DNA of 64,000 nt, from the NCBI RefSeq assembly GCF_000524195.1, contig NW_020170405.1, positions 414,970-478,969 on the forward strand, read 5' to 3'. Below, piece after piece: positions 26,901-39,849 of the stretch (position 1 is the stretch's first letter; the number at the start of each line of letters is the position of its first letter). The notes under the pieces were generated by a model, which was given only the letters and a program-made list of their open reading frames with translations, did no database searches and was not told the DNA's origin. The DNA comes from Echinococcus granulosus (lineage: Eukaryota > Platyhelminthes > Cestoda > Cyclophyllidea > Taeniidae). The position numbers and the translations under genes are program-made.

Positions 26901-29900
26901 GTGCTGTATTCAATGCATTAGGGAGGACTTAAGGGGCCAGTGCCCCAAAAAACTGGACGCATTTATAGCCTCGAAATTGAAGCCCTGAACTCACAAAAAT
27001 ATGCTAGCAATGTGGCTATAGTGGGTTCTAAGTAAATGAATCATAAGCATCTGCATTCAAAACACCTAAGCGAAATATTTTGCGCAACACATATGAAGAT
27101 TTGTCCAGAGTTTTGAGGAGAGCACTTTTAGTCTTGTCGTAGTATCCTGTCAAACTGACTTTAAATGAGCAAGCCAAGTGATGAAGTATGGGACTTGTAC
27201 CCTCTCTGCAGCAGTTTTTCTTATTAGACTCCCCTTCATATCGTACTTTAAGTAGGAAGCTTTTTTTGCCAAAACCAAAACCTCCCATTTTTCACCTTCA
27301 TTTCAGAAGTGTAACTTCACGGAAGTTAAATAATAAAGTTTTATCATTACAACCAAGAAAATTGTTGGAATTATAGGAGATAACTGCACCACTTAAGCAT
27401 CGTTTGCACTCTACTGTCATAGATAAATTGTGATTTCCCTATTTTAGAGTGTTGGATTGGCATTTTTGAATTTATTGTACTGATACTTTGAGCATACAGC
27501 TTTATTTATAATATGTGGTGGTGGAAATTGTTCACATTTTGCGTACAATTCAACAGAACTTGGTTTACGTTTTAGTACACCAAGGGAAGAAGCAACGCCA
27601 CTGTTTGGAGTACCACATGAACACGTGTTTGTGGAACCTGAATCCCGAAAGGTGAATGGTGAAGAATAAAACCTAAATTTTACAGTGGCTCGCTACTCAG
27701 GTTGCCCCTTTGATTTCGTCGTTACTCATCTTTCACATTGTGTTCAAATAAAACTTAGGAACAAAACGTGATTAATTCTCCTAAATAAAGAATTATTTTA
27801 TCCTGAGAAATTTAAATTGAAGGTAATGTCTTAGACCCTTATTTAAAGAGTAATTCTTTATTCTTAAACCAGTTTTTATTTCAAAAAAATGAACCATACT
27901 CTCCAAAGGGAAGTATTGGGCCTAATGCGTTAACTCCTGTAAATTGCCAGGATCTTTAACCTCTGGTACTACTTGATTGATGGTATCTGGAGCGCGTTTC
28001 GTACACTTCCTGTCTGTTTTCAAATTATCCAGAGCATTTAGAAGCAATTAACGGGACTGAATTGTCCGAATTAAAAATGCATAAATTATTAACTGACAGA
28101 ACCAATAAGAGTGGCTTTGATTGCTGAATGACAAGTAGCCGGAGGGAAAGGAAACTTTCTCTTGCCTTCTCAATATTTAAATAGCTTGTTCTTTCTCAAT
28201 GATTGCTCCCTTGGCAGTATTACAATGAGTGGTGCCAAATTTAGACCACAGCTTTGTTCGTACTTTTTCCTTCATTTAACTCTTCAAGTTACTTAGTACC
28301 GTGCATGCATGTTAAAACCCCCCTCCCGTCATGAGAGCTCTGACAAGTATTATGATTTTGAAAGCATGAATCTATCCAAATATAGTCATTTCAAATACCC
28401 CTAAGCTTTTGCCTTTTGTTTGCCTGTAAAGGATAGGTCTGTTTGACTCTGTAGACATGCAATAGTAATATTTACTCAATCATAACATACCCCTCGTATT
28501 AATATCTTAATATGAAACGTTGCCATGAAAAGCTACTTATCTTAGCAAAAGTCAAATTCCTTGTTATTTATACAGAGAATAACGCATTTAAGCCTTTAGT
28601 AGTTTGCGTTATTGGTGTCATATCAAATCAGAGTTGCCTTAAAGTCACTCCTATCACCTTTAAGTGTGTCCATTCCAATTCAGAGGTCTAAACTGATTTT
28701 AAATGTTGGAGTTTGAAGAAGAGAAAACATGGTTTCCTCAGAATCATTAAACCGCTTCTGTTAATTTCATTTAGATTAATGTATGAGAAGTTATAAAATG
28801 AGACTCCCACCATTGTTCAGGGTAGAATGGAAAACAATAGACCAAAATCTTGGCAATTCCGGTTTTACTCCGAGCAAAGCAACTATCCTGCATAATACAC
28901 GGTAGCATTTACATAAAATTGTATAGTTATTCGTAGCTAGTTTTTATTTGTTTTATCATTTTTAAAAACCCCTCTTTTTGTCAAGCAGAAATGTTCTTGC
29001 CTTTGCTGGAGTTAAAACTAGGTGGTTTTGGTAAAAATCTGTTGTTTTCAGCCCATGCATTAAGAGCACTTTAATAGGGATCTGGTGGTTGATTATTAAT
29101 AGTGAAATTTAAATGGGACCAGGAGTTCTTGGCCTTACCATTCACCACTTACAAAACCGATCTAAGGGGTCGAGTGCATTAACACCGACTTAATATAGAA
29201 GATATATCAATCTGAGTTTTCGCGGGTATAATGGATGTAATTCCTTTTCCGGGCATAAAGTTTCAATGGTGCTCAATATTTCGAATTTAATTCCATACAT
29301 TCCCTTTTATGGTGACACTTACCCAAGGGTACTTGATGAGTTTTCAGCTACAAAAAAAATGCCTCGGACTTTTAACTTTAAGTGACCACACCTAAAGTTA
29401 TTTTTTAAATTTTTAATTAATTCATGCAGAACACTTCCGTAAGTATGGAGCCAAAGCATTTGATGGACTCCACCATCATGATTTACGTTTACTCTGAAGG
29501 GGAGGTTAATTATGAGTTGTTCAAAAAAGCCCATTTTTTTGTTGAAGCTCAGGGCTTACTTCCGTCAACGTTAATTTACCAACGCCTCGCAGAGTAAAAG
29601 CGTCGTCCTGAAACGCGTCTAAGAATCAAGTGCGTTAAATATCTGTTTCTACTCTCGGCTATGCAGGAGATGATATTAATTTATGGCTGCAGGAAATTTC
29701 ATCTGAAAGGAGGACCTTATTCTAAACCAACTTTACAAATTTTATTGTTATTTTTGTTCGTTAGACTGCTTTGCTCTGTCTCTTTTCCTCAAGTACCAGA
29801 AGTGCCTTTCCTGCTTGGTAGCTTAAAGGCTTGGTCCACTTTTTTATCGTTGATGCCCTTACCTAACAGGAAATTCCCAATGACTTTTTTATTCCTACCC

Positions 29901-31013
29901 GCTTTATAACAGGATGCTATGATAACTTCTCCATAAAATATTCCTAAAACCTTTAATTTGACTAGTTTTTTAAGGGATTAGTAGCTAGAAAATTAATATA
30001 ACCAGTTATTCTGTAAAATGTGTGTATATCAGTAGTGTAAAACTGGTTAATAAAATTTTATTACAGTAAAGTGTACTAACACCTAGCATATCCATTCATT
30101 TGTGGTCGAAAAATAGCAAAATTAGTGGAAGAAGAAGTAGGAATTCCTGAATCTTTATGTGCTCGTGCTACCAGAGACTAGATCTGGAGGACTGTTTAGT
30201 CATGCTTACTGTGAGCTATCAGGTCCTCTTCCACTCCATGACAAAGTAAGTGATGATTTGGTTGTCAATATCACAGGATCTAGATTCAGTCATGCGACAA
30301 TCAAGCAGCTTCGTCATACAAAATAAAGTGGTGTTTGGCATAGCCCCACCTGCATCCCACTTGACTTTCTTTTGTTAAATGCGGGAATATCTCGGTATTT
30401 TACAATAAACACATGTTCTCTTTTGTCATTTAAACACGAGGTGTCTCCAGGCTGTCATTCCACACAACAGCTGTCGCCATTTTAGCCCTCTCTTCCCATA
30501 GACATTTTATATTTCTTCAAGTAATCTCGCTCTCGAAAGATTATATATGTACGGCCATTTCTCGTACTGACCACGTTAAAATTAAATTTTGGTTTTTTAA
30601 CAATTTTAAGAATTTTGGACAACAATGAATTCAGAACAGATGTAAAATTCACGATATTTTGGGGACATTTTTCTTGATAGGAGCATTAACATCTGCTCAG
30701 TCATATGAAACTTCTTTTTACTGTTGTACTCCGGGTCTGTTCTAGACCCTTAACAAAGCATACAAACGTTGAAAAGGGGTTTATTACTGGGTTAACAATG
30801 AGCTGGAAAACTATAGACAGCCTTCCGGCCTTACCCTTAAGATGGTCGTATGAACAATGGCGCCAGAAGGCCTCACTGAGAAAAAGACATAAAAACTGTA
30901 CACTCGTTACACAATAGCCTAATGAGACACACTGTAGTTTGCAAAGTTACGTTACAATTCACAACCCCCGAAAAATACCACTTTGATAGATTTGAAAATA
31001 TTCTAAAACTTAC
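23967..31013. other. Stretch without clear genes
   Basis: Apart from the reversed TRIM-like element at 25.8-26.9 kb, I see only AT-rich DNA with short open frames of no coding character. If the exon at 31.0 kb belongs to the large membrane-protein gene, this is intron. Confidence 0.5.
25791..26893 (-). mobile_element. TRIM-like LTR element, reversed copy
   Basis: Read on the minus strand, LTR-like blocks at about 26893-26715 (5') and 25969-25791 (3') enclose the same interior landmarks as the + copies. These are the ggcggcagcggaaata stretch, ggggcagaagaagggcgtatgctgcc, and near 26170-26140 the complement of agggatcagtgacgttgc. At about 1.1 kb it is as long as the 39.9 kb copy. The inverted placement shows independent insertion rather than tandem duplication. 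Confidence 0.75.
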
Positions 31014-31127
31014 AGTTTTTAGACCTGCGCCGATCTTATTCATCCAGTCATCAAAAAAAAGAGCAATGTAGTGAACATTCTCTTCCACGCAGTTCGGTTT
31101 TAAGGTTAAGTGAATAAGGTTTGCTTC
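31014..31127 (-). CDS. Possible upstream exon of the unknown membrane protein
   Basis: The minus strand has ctgtag before the exon and gtaagt after it. The 114 nt are open and phase 0 at both ends, encoding 38 residues including NCVEENVHY and FDDWMNKIG. Phase 0 agrees with the next candidate at 23084. The composition looks protein-coding, but linkage to the gene downstream is inferred only from strand and phase. Confidence 0.4.
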
Positions 31128-31330
31128 CTACAGACCTTGACACAATGAAATCAACATAAATTGCCCTTATAAAAACCAGTATTTTCTAAATACCGTTTTT
31201 AAGGGTTCATGTAAAATATTGACGTTAATTTATGCGTTTATCCTGACAGGTTTTGCCATGAAGTTTTGATTAATTGGGTGAATTCTCACATAGGGCTGTT
31301 CTACCGTTACTATTTTAGTCAATAAATTAG

Positions 31331-31765
31331 TGTAGTACTTCACTCTTCGTTTTGATAAAACAGGCACTTAAGGCCTTGCCATTGCGCCCCCACTGGTATT
31401 CATGGCCTTCGGACCATGGCGGTAGCCCCTCGCCGATTTTGCATGTTGGTTATACATTGTCTGTCCTAGCATTGTGGCATTGATAATGAAAAGCGAATCC
31501 TACCCTAGAGAACAAATACCTCGATTTCCGTCTCCAAACGCTAAACCTCAACGTAAAGGACGAAGAGTGTATGCTGTGGATAGGAGAATCTGTGAAAACC
31601 CCTGGTGTTGCGATCAAATACCTTCTCATTCGTACGCAAATTTGATGATTGGCGCAGTTGGTTGCTTTGTGAGGGTCTGCCTGGAGCACCGACTGCATCG
31701 TTTTGGCCGTCGCTGGAGGCTGACCAAGGAGAGCATCGGGGGCTACGCTCAATGAAAGAGGTGAG
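31331..31765 (+). mobile_element. TRIM-like element, fragment with 5' LTR and truncated interior
   Basis: LTR landmarks (ttcgttttgataaaac, ggccttcggaccatggcggtagcccc, atacattgtctgtcc) are followed by the interior blocks ggacgaagagtgtatgctgtgg and agaatctgtgaaaaccc. It then jumps to the interior end (gaccaaggagagcatcggggg). A 3' LTR is not visible, so the copy is broken. Confidence 0.6.
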
Positions 31766-34700
31766 CCATGTAATACTAGGCTTAAGGCTATACCACTGTA
31801 CTTCTCCTGGTCTAATTGAACTTTAAGCCGTGCCATTCGCCCCGCTTAATCCTTCCATAAGTCAAAGACTCATTTTCTGGCCTGGTATTATGAAATCTCG
31901 ATATTCAGCAGTATGAAATGCTTTGAACTAACTCTCGCTGTTATTTACGTTCGCCTTTTGTCAATTTGGACACCACCTCTCCTGTTGATTTTGAACTTAT
32001 CCCAGATGCTAATTTAATTCAGTATTTGGGAACCCATTCGCATTTTCGCCTCAATCATTTGTTTTTGCAGCACTCGTCATTGGCGAATGAGCACATAGCG
32101 ATGGTTGGGTAGGCAATAATGTATCTTCGTTTTTTGCAAAAAAAGACATTTAAGCCAATTCTGTCTCTTATCAGCAACCAGTTCCATTGTTTACTTAAAT
32201 GTCAGGCCTGGTATACTTTTTCTCCAAATGTCACAATCTTCAAAGCTCGGCCGCATATAGTGCTCTATTTCATTGAAGTAGTTTTGTTGCCTTTCGGGCC
32301 ACTTTCCTTCATCATAAACATTCTGTATTTTATAAAATTAACAATTTGATTTAATATATTTCTCGACTAATTTTCCCTGTGAGCCGATTGCGGTGAAATT
32401 AATTGGGTAAAACGCACGAATGAGAATGTGGGATTTGATCATGTCAGGCTGTTTCCTTTTTCCCATCATTCGGGGTGGACAAAATTGCAATCATCACTAA
32501 TAGAGTGGACTACGAAGGAAACATCATAAATTTGAAGAGCCACATTGAAGCTCTGGCTTCCTCTTACCCTATAAGTGAAGTCGAGAGAAGTGTTATTTGA
32601 TTTCTCACTGTGTACATATGTGAGTTTTCATGCACAAGTGGACTAGAAAAAATTCCTTATTGAAAAATGAGGAGCCTGCAAGAAAGTACCTCCAAAATAT
32701 CATGCGTCCCAAAATTAGTCAAGGAATAAAAAATCAGACCAAATCGCTTATGACCTGAATGTCTATGTGGGTGAGCTTAATCCTTTTTGAGGCCTTAACC
32801 AGAGTGATCTGTAGACGGGGCTTTGGTACTTATGTCTACATTACCGACACGCATGGGTAAACAAATGGCATAAGGTGAGTGCGTACGTGTCTAGTGGTTG
32901 GGTGGTGGAGGATACCCAAGGCAAAAGGTGGTCTCAGTCTTGGGTATTTATAACGACTGATTGACCTTGGCCTTATAATAGGTAGTAGCGCACTTAACGT
33001 AATATTAGCCAACCATGAGTGAGTGAAAACGGAAACGTCTAGAAAATCGAAACAAGAACGCTTTCAGGTGTTGTAAGAATTAATTCTTTTACTGTTTAAA
33101 CCTCGAGTAAGAAATATCTAGTCAGGCACCATTAAATCGGCAGAGGTGTTGGATTCCATCTGCATTTATTGTTTAAATAAAATGCCCACCTGATGTCGTT
33201 GTGTCAATCTTGAGTGAATGGCTTTAAAATAAATTCCGAGGGCACTCTTTCAGGGGTTTAATAGATAATCATCAGATGCCTACCAAGATGAGCAATTAAA
33301 AGTGTGGTTTATCATGGTGCAGCCACAGCAGTAATATGCAGTGTTCTTTATTTACTCATTTAGATAAATACGAATGAGGGTTTAAAGGATATTTTAAATA
33401 ACAATTCCCATTTTGGTTCAAAGTTTGAAATATGGCAGACTAACGAGGGCCGTTTTTCTTTTTATAAAAATAAGCAGCATATGTTCAGACTTAATTTGTG
33501 CTGGGGAATATGCCTCTTTCTCTTCGGAGCCACAAGTATGACTGTAGACTGCGTTACATTAATCACAGCTATATGACCCCGTAGTGAAATGCAAAGAAAG
33601 GGGAACTAGTCGCTTGACCTTATTTCAAAGGCTGTTCAGCCATCCTAAAAGGTAATTATCACAATCCCGACCATCGTTTATTAACCCAACTAGACAAAAT
33701 TCAGCAGAAAACTATTTTAATCCTCGACTCATAAAAAATGATTTGCTCTACATTTCTTTCTTAAAAGAATAATGAGGTGCCATTTTGTCTGTGTTGGGTG
33801 TGGTGAGTAAAAAACGTTTCCAGTCTCCTATTGAATCGGCGTTACAGACATAGCAATATATTTATTTTGTTCTTTGAATCCTAGATTTTTCAAACACTTT
33901 AATAGTAGAATGAGCAAATGTATGTTCAAATTAATCGGGAAATGTAATTAATATCTGCAAAAAGGAATACGTGTAAAAATTTTCCAGGTTTTTGTAAGAG
34001 CTCTTTACCATTCTATCCAAATGGATTCCAAATGCACAATCTTTCCACTCTCCATTGCTTCTCCTACAAGCACTACAGTAATCTAAGTTAAATCGCATTG
34101 TTGGTGTCACTATTTTAAGTTGGTAGTACTTTAATATTCTCTATATAGGGTAATGAGGTATCGCAGTTATAGCTAGAAAATGAGTTCCATTACACTATTC
34201 TCATTTCCTACGATTCCTACCTTTTTTGTGTGGCGTCTCGTTCTTCAACTACCGAACCAGCAGCAAAAACGCAGTCATGGATTTGGCCGCCTTCGCTCCT
34301 GCTGCGACGGATCTTCCGCATCGGGAGCGGAGGGGCGGATCCCTCTTCCCAAAGGTTCGCCAAGTCTATACGTCTAAAGACATATGGGTAGATGCATAAA
34401 TCTCATTTACAGATCAAATTAGCCATAAATTTAGTAATAACGAATTGTGAATTTTGGCTGCTTTAACGCGGAATACTCACGTACAGACATAATGCGGAGT
34501 CGGTTTTTTTCACACAGGGAATCGTTCTAATTTCATCCATTTTCTAGTAGATCAAAGACCTGTACTAACTAGAAGCAGTGGTACAAACGATGAAATATAA
34601 ACTTGATTATTGTAGTGCTTATAAGGGAGCTAAAATAAGGCGGAAGGCTTATGCACCTAGAACGCACTTGCGTGGATTGGTAGATGGGTCTCACGAGCAA

Positions 34701-35334
34701 TACAATAATCACTATTTTTATTTGGTACCACACTTTAATCTGCTAGAATATAAATGAAAGGATAGTGCAGTTCCCGATTTGGAGCAAATAACACTACATA
34801 CTGCCTGTATATGGGTACTTCAAGTTGAACAGGCGAAAGTTCTCGATTCGTCAACACCAAACATTTGTCCATTTTGATGGATAAATGGAGATTTTATGCA
34901 TCCCATCCTGCTATTAAGTGTACCATTTCCACGTTTGCAGTCAATTTCGAAATGTTATCAAATATGTTAAAATGAGTGGAAATGACATCCATGCCTCAGA
35001 CTAACTTCTATAGGTCTTCTAAAAAGGGAATTGTCTTCACACAATAGAAAGCACTCTTCAGTCTTTTTTCAGCGAGAGAACAATGCTAACCAGTGAGAGA
35101 GGATGTCTAAGCATTTAACCATTTTTCAAAAGTCTACAAACAGCATACCTGTTTAATAGCCCTACGAAATGGACGCATGCGGGAAAGTCGGGGCACCTAA
35201 TTATTTTTCTGGGAACAAAAGAGTAAATTCATTGGACCAAACAATCGGATGTCATGATCAGAAAGCCTTATCAAACAGCTTAGTCAAAATTCGATTAGAA
35301 AAGACAACAACACATACGGCATATTTATGTTGCA

Positions 35335-36385
35335 TGCGTTGTTTAACACATCGTTTTGTTTTTAAGGTCATTTAAAACACTACTTCAGCTGTTTGTAATA
35401 GCCTTCGGGTCATGCCGGTAGCCCCCAGCCTTTCTGTACGTCAATAATACCTACTCTGTCCCAGTATCGTATCTTCTTTCGTCTTCAAGATCGTCTTGAG
35501 AAACTGCATTAACGGTAGAAAGAACCAAACCGATCCCAAAGGACAATTATCCCTATTTCTACTACCAAATGTTAAATTGTAATATGACGGAAGAAGGGTG
35601 TGTGCTGTAAGGGGGGAGAAGCAGTCACGACCCCCCAAAAAAGGGCTAAAAATGATGCCTGACCTTAGTAACTACCCAAGTTCCGTTTTCTACAGAAATG
35701 CTACCAACAGTGGAAGCGATACTTGCCGAGCACCATCTGGAGTAGTTCGTTAGGAAGCTATCTACAGTACTTGTATGAAGAAGCCAAATGAGTGAACATT
35801 CGGTGCCTCCTCTACCTCTCCACTAGCTGGATAGAAAGCAGGTTGATATACGTCTATGCAGCACTGAAATGAGAACAAAGCAGCAGGGAGTAATAAACAA
35901 GAAATCTTAGGCCTAAGAAACTATGTTAAAGTACATCTTTTGTTTTAGGACTCTGATTTTAGGCTAGTGCTCTTACCATTAGAGATGGACATGCCTGATG
36001 GGCCGCACAGGTCCCCTTCCCAAATAGAGTCCCTAATCAAAAAGAAATACCAGATCTCGTGAAATCGCCAGGGCAACTCAGTGACGTTGCAGTCAGATAT
36101 CATTCAAGCTGTACACAATTTCGATGAAAGACGCGGTTGGCTCGTGGGTGTTTTTCTTACACCAACGCCCACGTTGTGATAGCTGGTGTGGAAGATTGAC
36201 CGAAGAGACAGCTGAAGACGATGCTTAAAAGGAAAAGGGGCTACTTGATGCCTTAATTGTTTGTTTGTTTCTTCGTTTTTGCTTAAATACCTCGGCTGAG
36301 CGGTATGGCCTCCAGTTTAGCCGGCAGCTTCCAGCCCTTTCGTCTGCCAACAGTACATTTTATGTTCTGGTATTACATCTTACTA
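35335..36385 (+). mobile_element. TRIM-like LTR element, diverged copy
   Basis: The 5' LTR (to about 35508, ending gagaaactgca) is followed by an interior with agaaagaaccaaacc, gtcacgacccccc, ctgaccttagtaact and gtgacgttgcagtcag. A purine run (aaaaggaaaagggg, 36227-36240) stands just before the 3' LTR, where LTR elements keep their polypurine tract. The 3' LTR is diverged and seems to end near 36385. Confidence 0.7.
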
Positions 36386-36839
36386 ACACGTATTCTAATC
36401 TCCCAATTTATTGCGCCAAATCTATGCTTTTGACTGGTGAGGTGTCTTTATGGAGTCAATTTGATGAATTTTACTTACAGTAATACGATCTGTTGAAGGT
36501 TTCACTGTTTTGCCGCATGCTTGAGTGAGTTAATAAAACCAACTAAAACCGTGTGTTGAGAAGTGAAGGGTGTTTTTCTAACCTTGGAGTCATTAAGGTT
36601 TTCTGGCCATTAAATTCCCACTCCACTAAATTCTGGGATCATAGGAATTCTTCCTCCAAATCTAAACGACACTTGAGGTGAAGATTTCAAGAAAATTCTC
36701 ATAGCAAGCATGGATTCGAATCGCTTTCGTTCATGTGAAATAGTTTACAGCTAAAGCACATTTTTTTTAGTATTAATTAACATACATCTACTACCTCGAA
36801 TGCTTAGTTCACTCCTTGTTATGATTTCAACGATATTAA

Positions 36840-36985
36840 ATGAATCAGTTTTGTTCTTCCGCTGAGCGGCATGACCTCCGAGCCATGTCAGTAGCCGCGG
36901 GCCCGCCTGTACGGTCGACAATGCATTTTCTGCTATCTAGCTATGACTCCTTACGACTTCAGGAAAGACCCTACATTAGGTACAT
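36840..36985 (+). mobile_element. Solo LTR of the TRIM-like family
   Basis: It contains ctgagcggcatgacctccgagc, catgtcagtagcc, tacggtcgacaatgcat and an end of the cttcaggaaagaccctaca type. It lies only about 450 bp past the copy at 35.3-36.4 kb, so two insertions sit almost side by side. Confidence 0.7.
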
Positions 36986-38821
36986 TTAATTTTACATAAA
37001 ATAAACTAACACGAATCTTTGGAGCCAAACTTGTTATCCGTAGCGCCAGTATTGGCTAAATCAAAGGGGGTATTTTTAATTTCCTGGATGATACCGTCCT
37101 TAAGCAGTTTTGCCTTAAAAAGTGATAAAATGTTACGTATTGTGTTTTCATGCTAAGATAGTATAAGACTGCCCCGACGCATTCCAAAGACAAAAGGGAT
37201 TGGTGATTTGTACCTTGGTTTTATTCAATCGGCTTTTTGTTTCGGCCTTTCTTGCACGTGAGAACAATTTTGCTTGGGTAAATTGTGAAAAAAGAAAGGA
37301 GACAAAATGCATGCAAATTACTGAGTACATGTGGTGGCCACCAAGATGCCCGATTTCCTTCATGACTATTGTCTCTCCCATTGCTACTGTGGAATGCCTA
37401 ACTGTGCTGAAATACAATTCTTCATCGGATTCACTTTCGTGGAGGCCTTATTCCTTTTTCTCCTTTAGATGTGTTTCTAAGTTTGAGCCCCTTATATTCC
37501 CCAGCACTATTACGCAAATATTGCTGAAGTAAAAACATTTGTTTGATAGAGACTTAAGCTTATAGGTTGCATCCTCAAGAGTTTCTTGAGAGAAATTGAA
37601 TCTTTTCTTTTTATTTTTGCGTCTCGGTGTAAATTTAGCTGCTTGATTTATTCTAGTTGTAATACTTTGGGACGTTAGTGTCGAATTATTATAGCACTAG
37701 AATTTAAGTGTTTCCTTTTTATCGATGATGGATGGAATCGCTTTTGCGGTTGCTAGGGGTCAGTTAACAGAAAATATGTGCTATTCTGTGACATTTAGTG
37801 AAAAAGATGGCAACGGTTCGACGAAATTCATTGCTATTAAATCCAACATGACGAACAGTTAGTAAGGTATGCTGCAAAGGCGTACCCGCAATTGTCGTGC
37901 AGAACTGTACAGCATTAAAACAATGCCTATATTTTAACTTAACTTTTAGATGCTGAACTCTCGTTTCGCCCCGCTTCACATCACGGTATTGGCAGCACAT
38001 AATGCATTATTTATAATGGCAATAAAATAATTACCTTGTCGAAACAGTATCATTCCCCCATTTGTCACATATCCGAACCGATTTAGTCATGAAAATATCC
38101 ATGAGTGGCAGCATCGTGAAACCCATAAAGGAGAACGAATGGTGAAGAGTGGCAACACATTCTGCTTACTGCTCTCAGGCTTGAAGTAAAAAATTTCCAT
38201 CGTCCTCACAAAAATTTAAGTACTCACCACTGAACTAATTGTCTATTCTTTTTTATTAGTTATTACCACACCAAATATGCGGCTGTGCCTATTCACGGCT
38301 AAGTAAGTTCGCTGTGGCGTGTCGCCTGACTCCAAATCTAGGGAAAAAAAATGAATAATTCCAACTTCAGGCTAAGATTGCCATGGAGTATTTGCATTTA
38401 ACCTACTTGAAGGAGGACTTGTCTTTTTTCCTAACAAGGGCAGTGGTGCATCCCGCCTCATTTGTTTTCGATTCAAGCGTATTTCTGACTTATTTAGCTT
38501 TCCAAAAAATTTTATTTATAATACTAATTTGGGTAGCAGTTGTGCTTCTTGCAAATGCACAAAAATTAAAGCATAAACTCTGAGAAATTGTACCGAACTC
38601 GATACTTTTACAGCTGAATCTATAATTGTGTAAATGCCAATTAAAAATGAAAAAACTGAAGTTCTCTCATAAGCTCTAACCTTTTACCGACTGTTTATGA
38701 GAACACTGTATTATTGATAGAGATTTGTAGTCAGTAAAGGTAACAAAAATGGGTATTTCCTTCCCTTTAGCAAATGTTTTCCTTCATTACCCTCACCCAA
38801 GTGTACCTGCAATAAGTTGGT

Positions 38822-38984
38822 TGTTCATTTAACTCTCGGCTGTGGTAAAGGGGCCGCTTTGGTTCTTCACCATTGTACCTTAGCCGGGTGGGCTGGCCTC
38901 CGGACCCCACTCCACGCTGAATGTAAATGTTTGTCCCGAGTACTATGTCATCTATTGTCTTCAAGGAAGCCTCGGGGTGGTGCA
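38822..38984 (+). mobile_element. Solo LTR of the TRIM-like family
   Basis: A clear, isolated LTR starts tgttcatttaactctcggc. It has the GC-rich core ggctggcctccggacccc and ends tcggggtggtgca. No interior sequence flanks it on either side, as expected after LTR-LTR recombination. Confidence 0.75.
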
Positions 38985-39849
38985 GTACCTTTTAACACCT
39001 CTATCTTCTCTTGAAGTCCACTAACAAGAAACCTACTGGAACACCCTCAGACTGTTTTGAATGGCACGGCTAATTCAAAATACAAACATGAGAAGGGACA
39101 TTGACCTTTACTAGTTTACTTTTCAACATTTCACGAGCATCTACAGCATCGTGATATAGTGTAAATGTATTTCGAGAAGCACAAATGCATGGTGAGCTAA
39201 CATATGGGGCTATAAATACAATAATTCGACTGATTTGCAAAATTGTTCGTTGCTTTCCCTTTACCCACTAAATACACTTTATGACATTAATTAAGATATT
39301 TTAACGTCAAAATTTTGGCTTCTTTTTCATTACTTAGCATCAATTTTTGAGGTGCCTTAAAAGACTAGTAGTTATTATTTGAAACGCCATTTATCATAAC
39401 TTTAGAAGTTACCATTTGTATTTTAATGAGTTAACTGACGGTCGTAATCGTGAGACGGGATGAGCGCCACTTGAAGTTATTAGGCAGTCCAAAAAAGTCT
39501 TCCCTTCTGCGCTTCGCCTATCACTTTTATTCACTTCGGTAGAACTTCATCACCACTATTGGTTTCATGGATGTTACTGGCCCTAAAACTCTTACCCCAG
39601 TCGCTTTTGCGATTGGAGACTTCTCTCGTTCTAACCAGGGGAATAAACCAACTGATGTTAGGGGACGATAAAAGCTTGCTAGCCTATGGAAGACGCCTTT
39701 GAATGAAGCAGATCTGCAATGAATAGCTTCATAACTGTTAGCATACTAGGCTTTGTAGGGTTAAAGTGCTGTAGCACTATGTAAAAGACACATTACAAGC
39801 GCCCTCCTTTTTCTCTTTTGTTTTATGCACACTTCTGTATTTAATTTGG

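Noticed and set aside
31450..31836. Minus-strand frame of 128 codons and overlapping + frames
   Set aside because: Falls within a TRIM-like element fragment; copies elsewhere do not keep these frames.
37200..37532. Open + strand frame of 110 codons
   Set aside because: Starts at TTG, with an equally long frame on the other strand; sequence composition does not look coding and no family is recognised.
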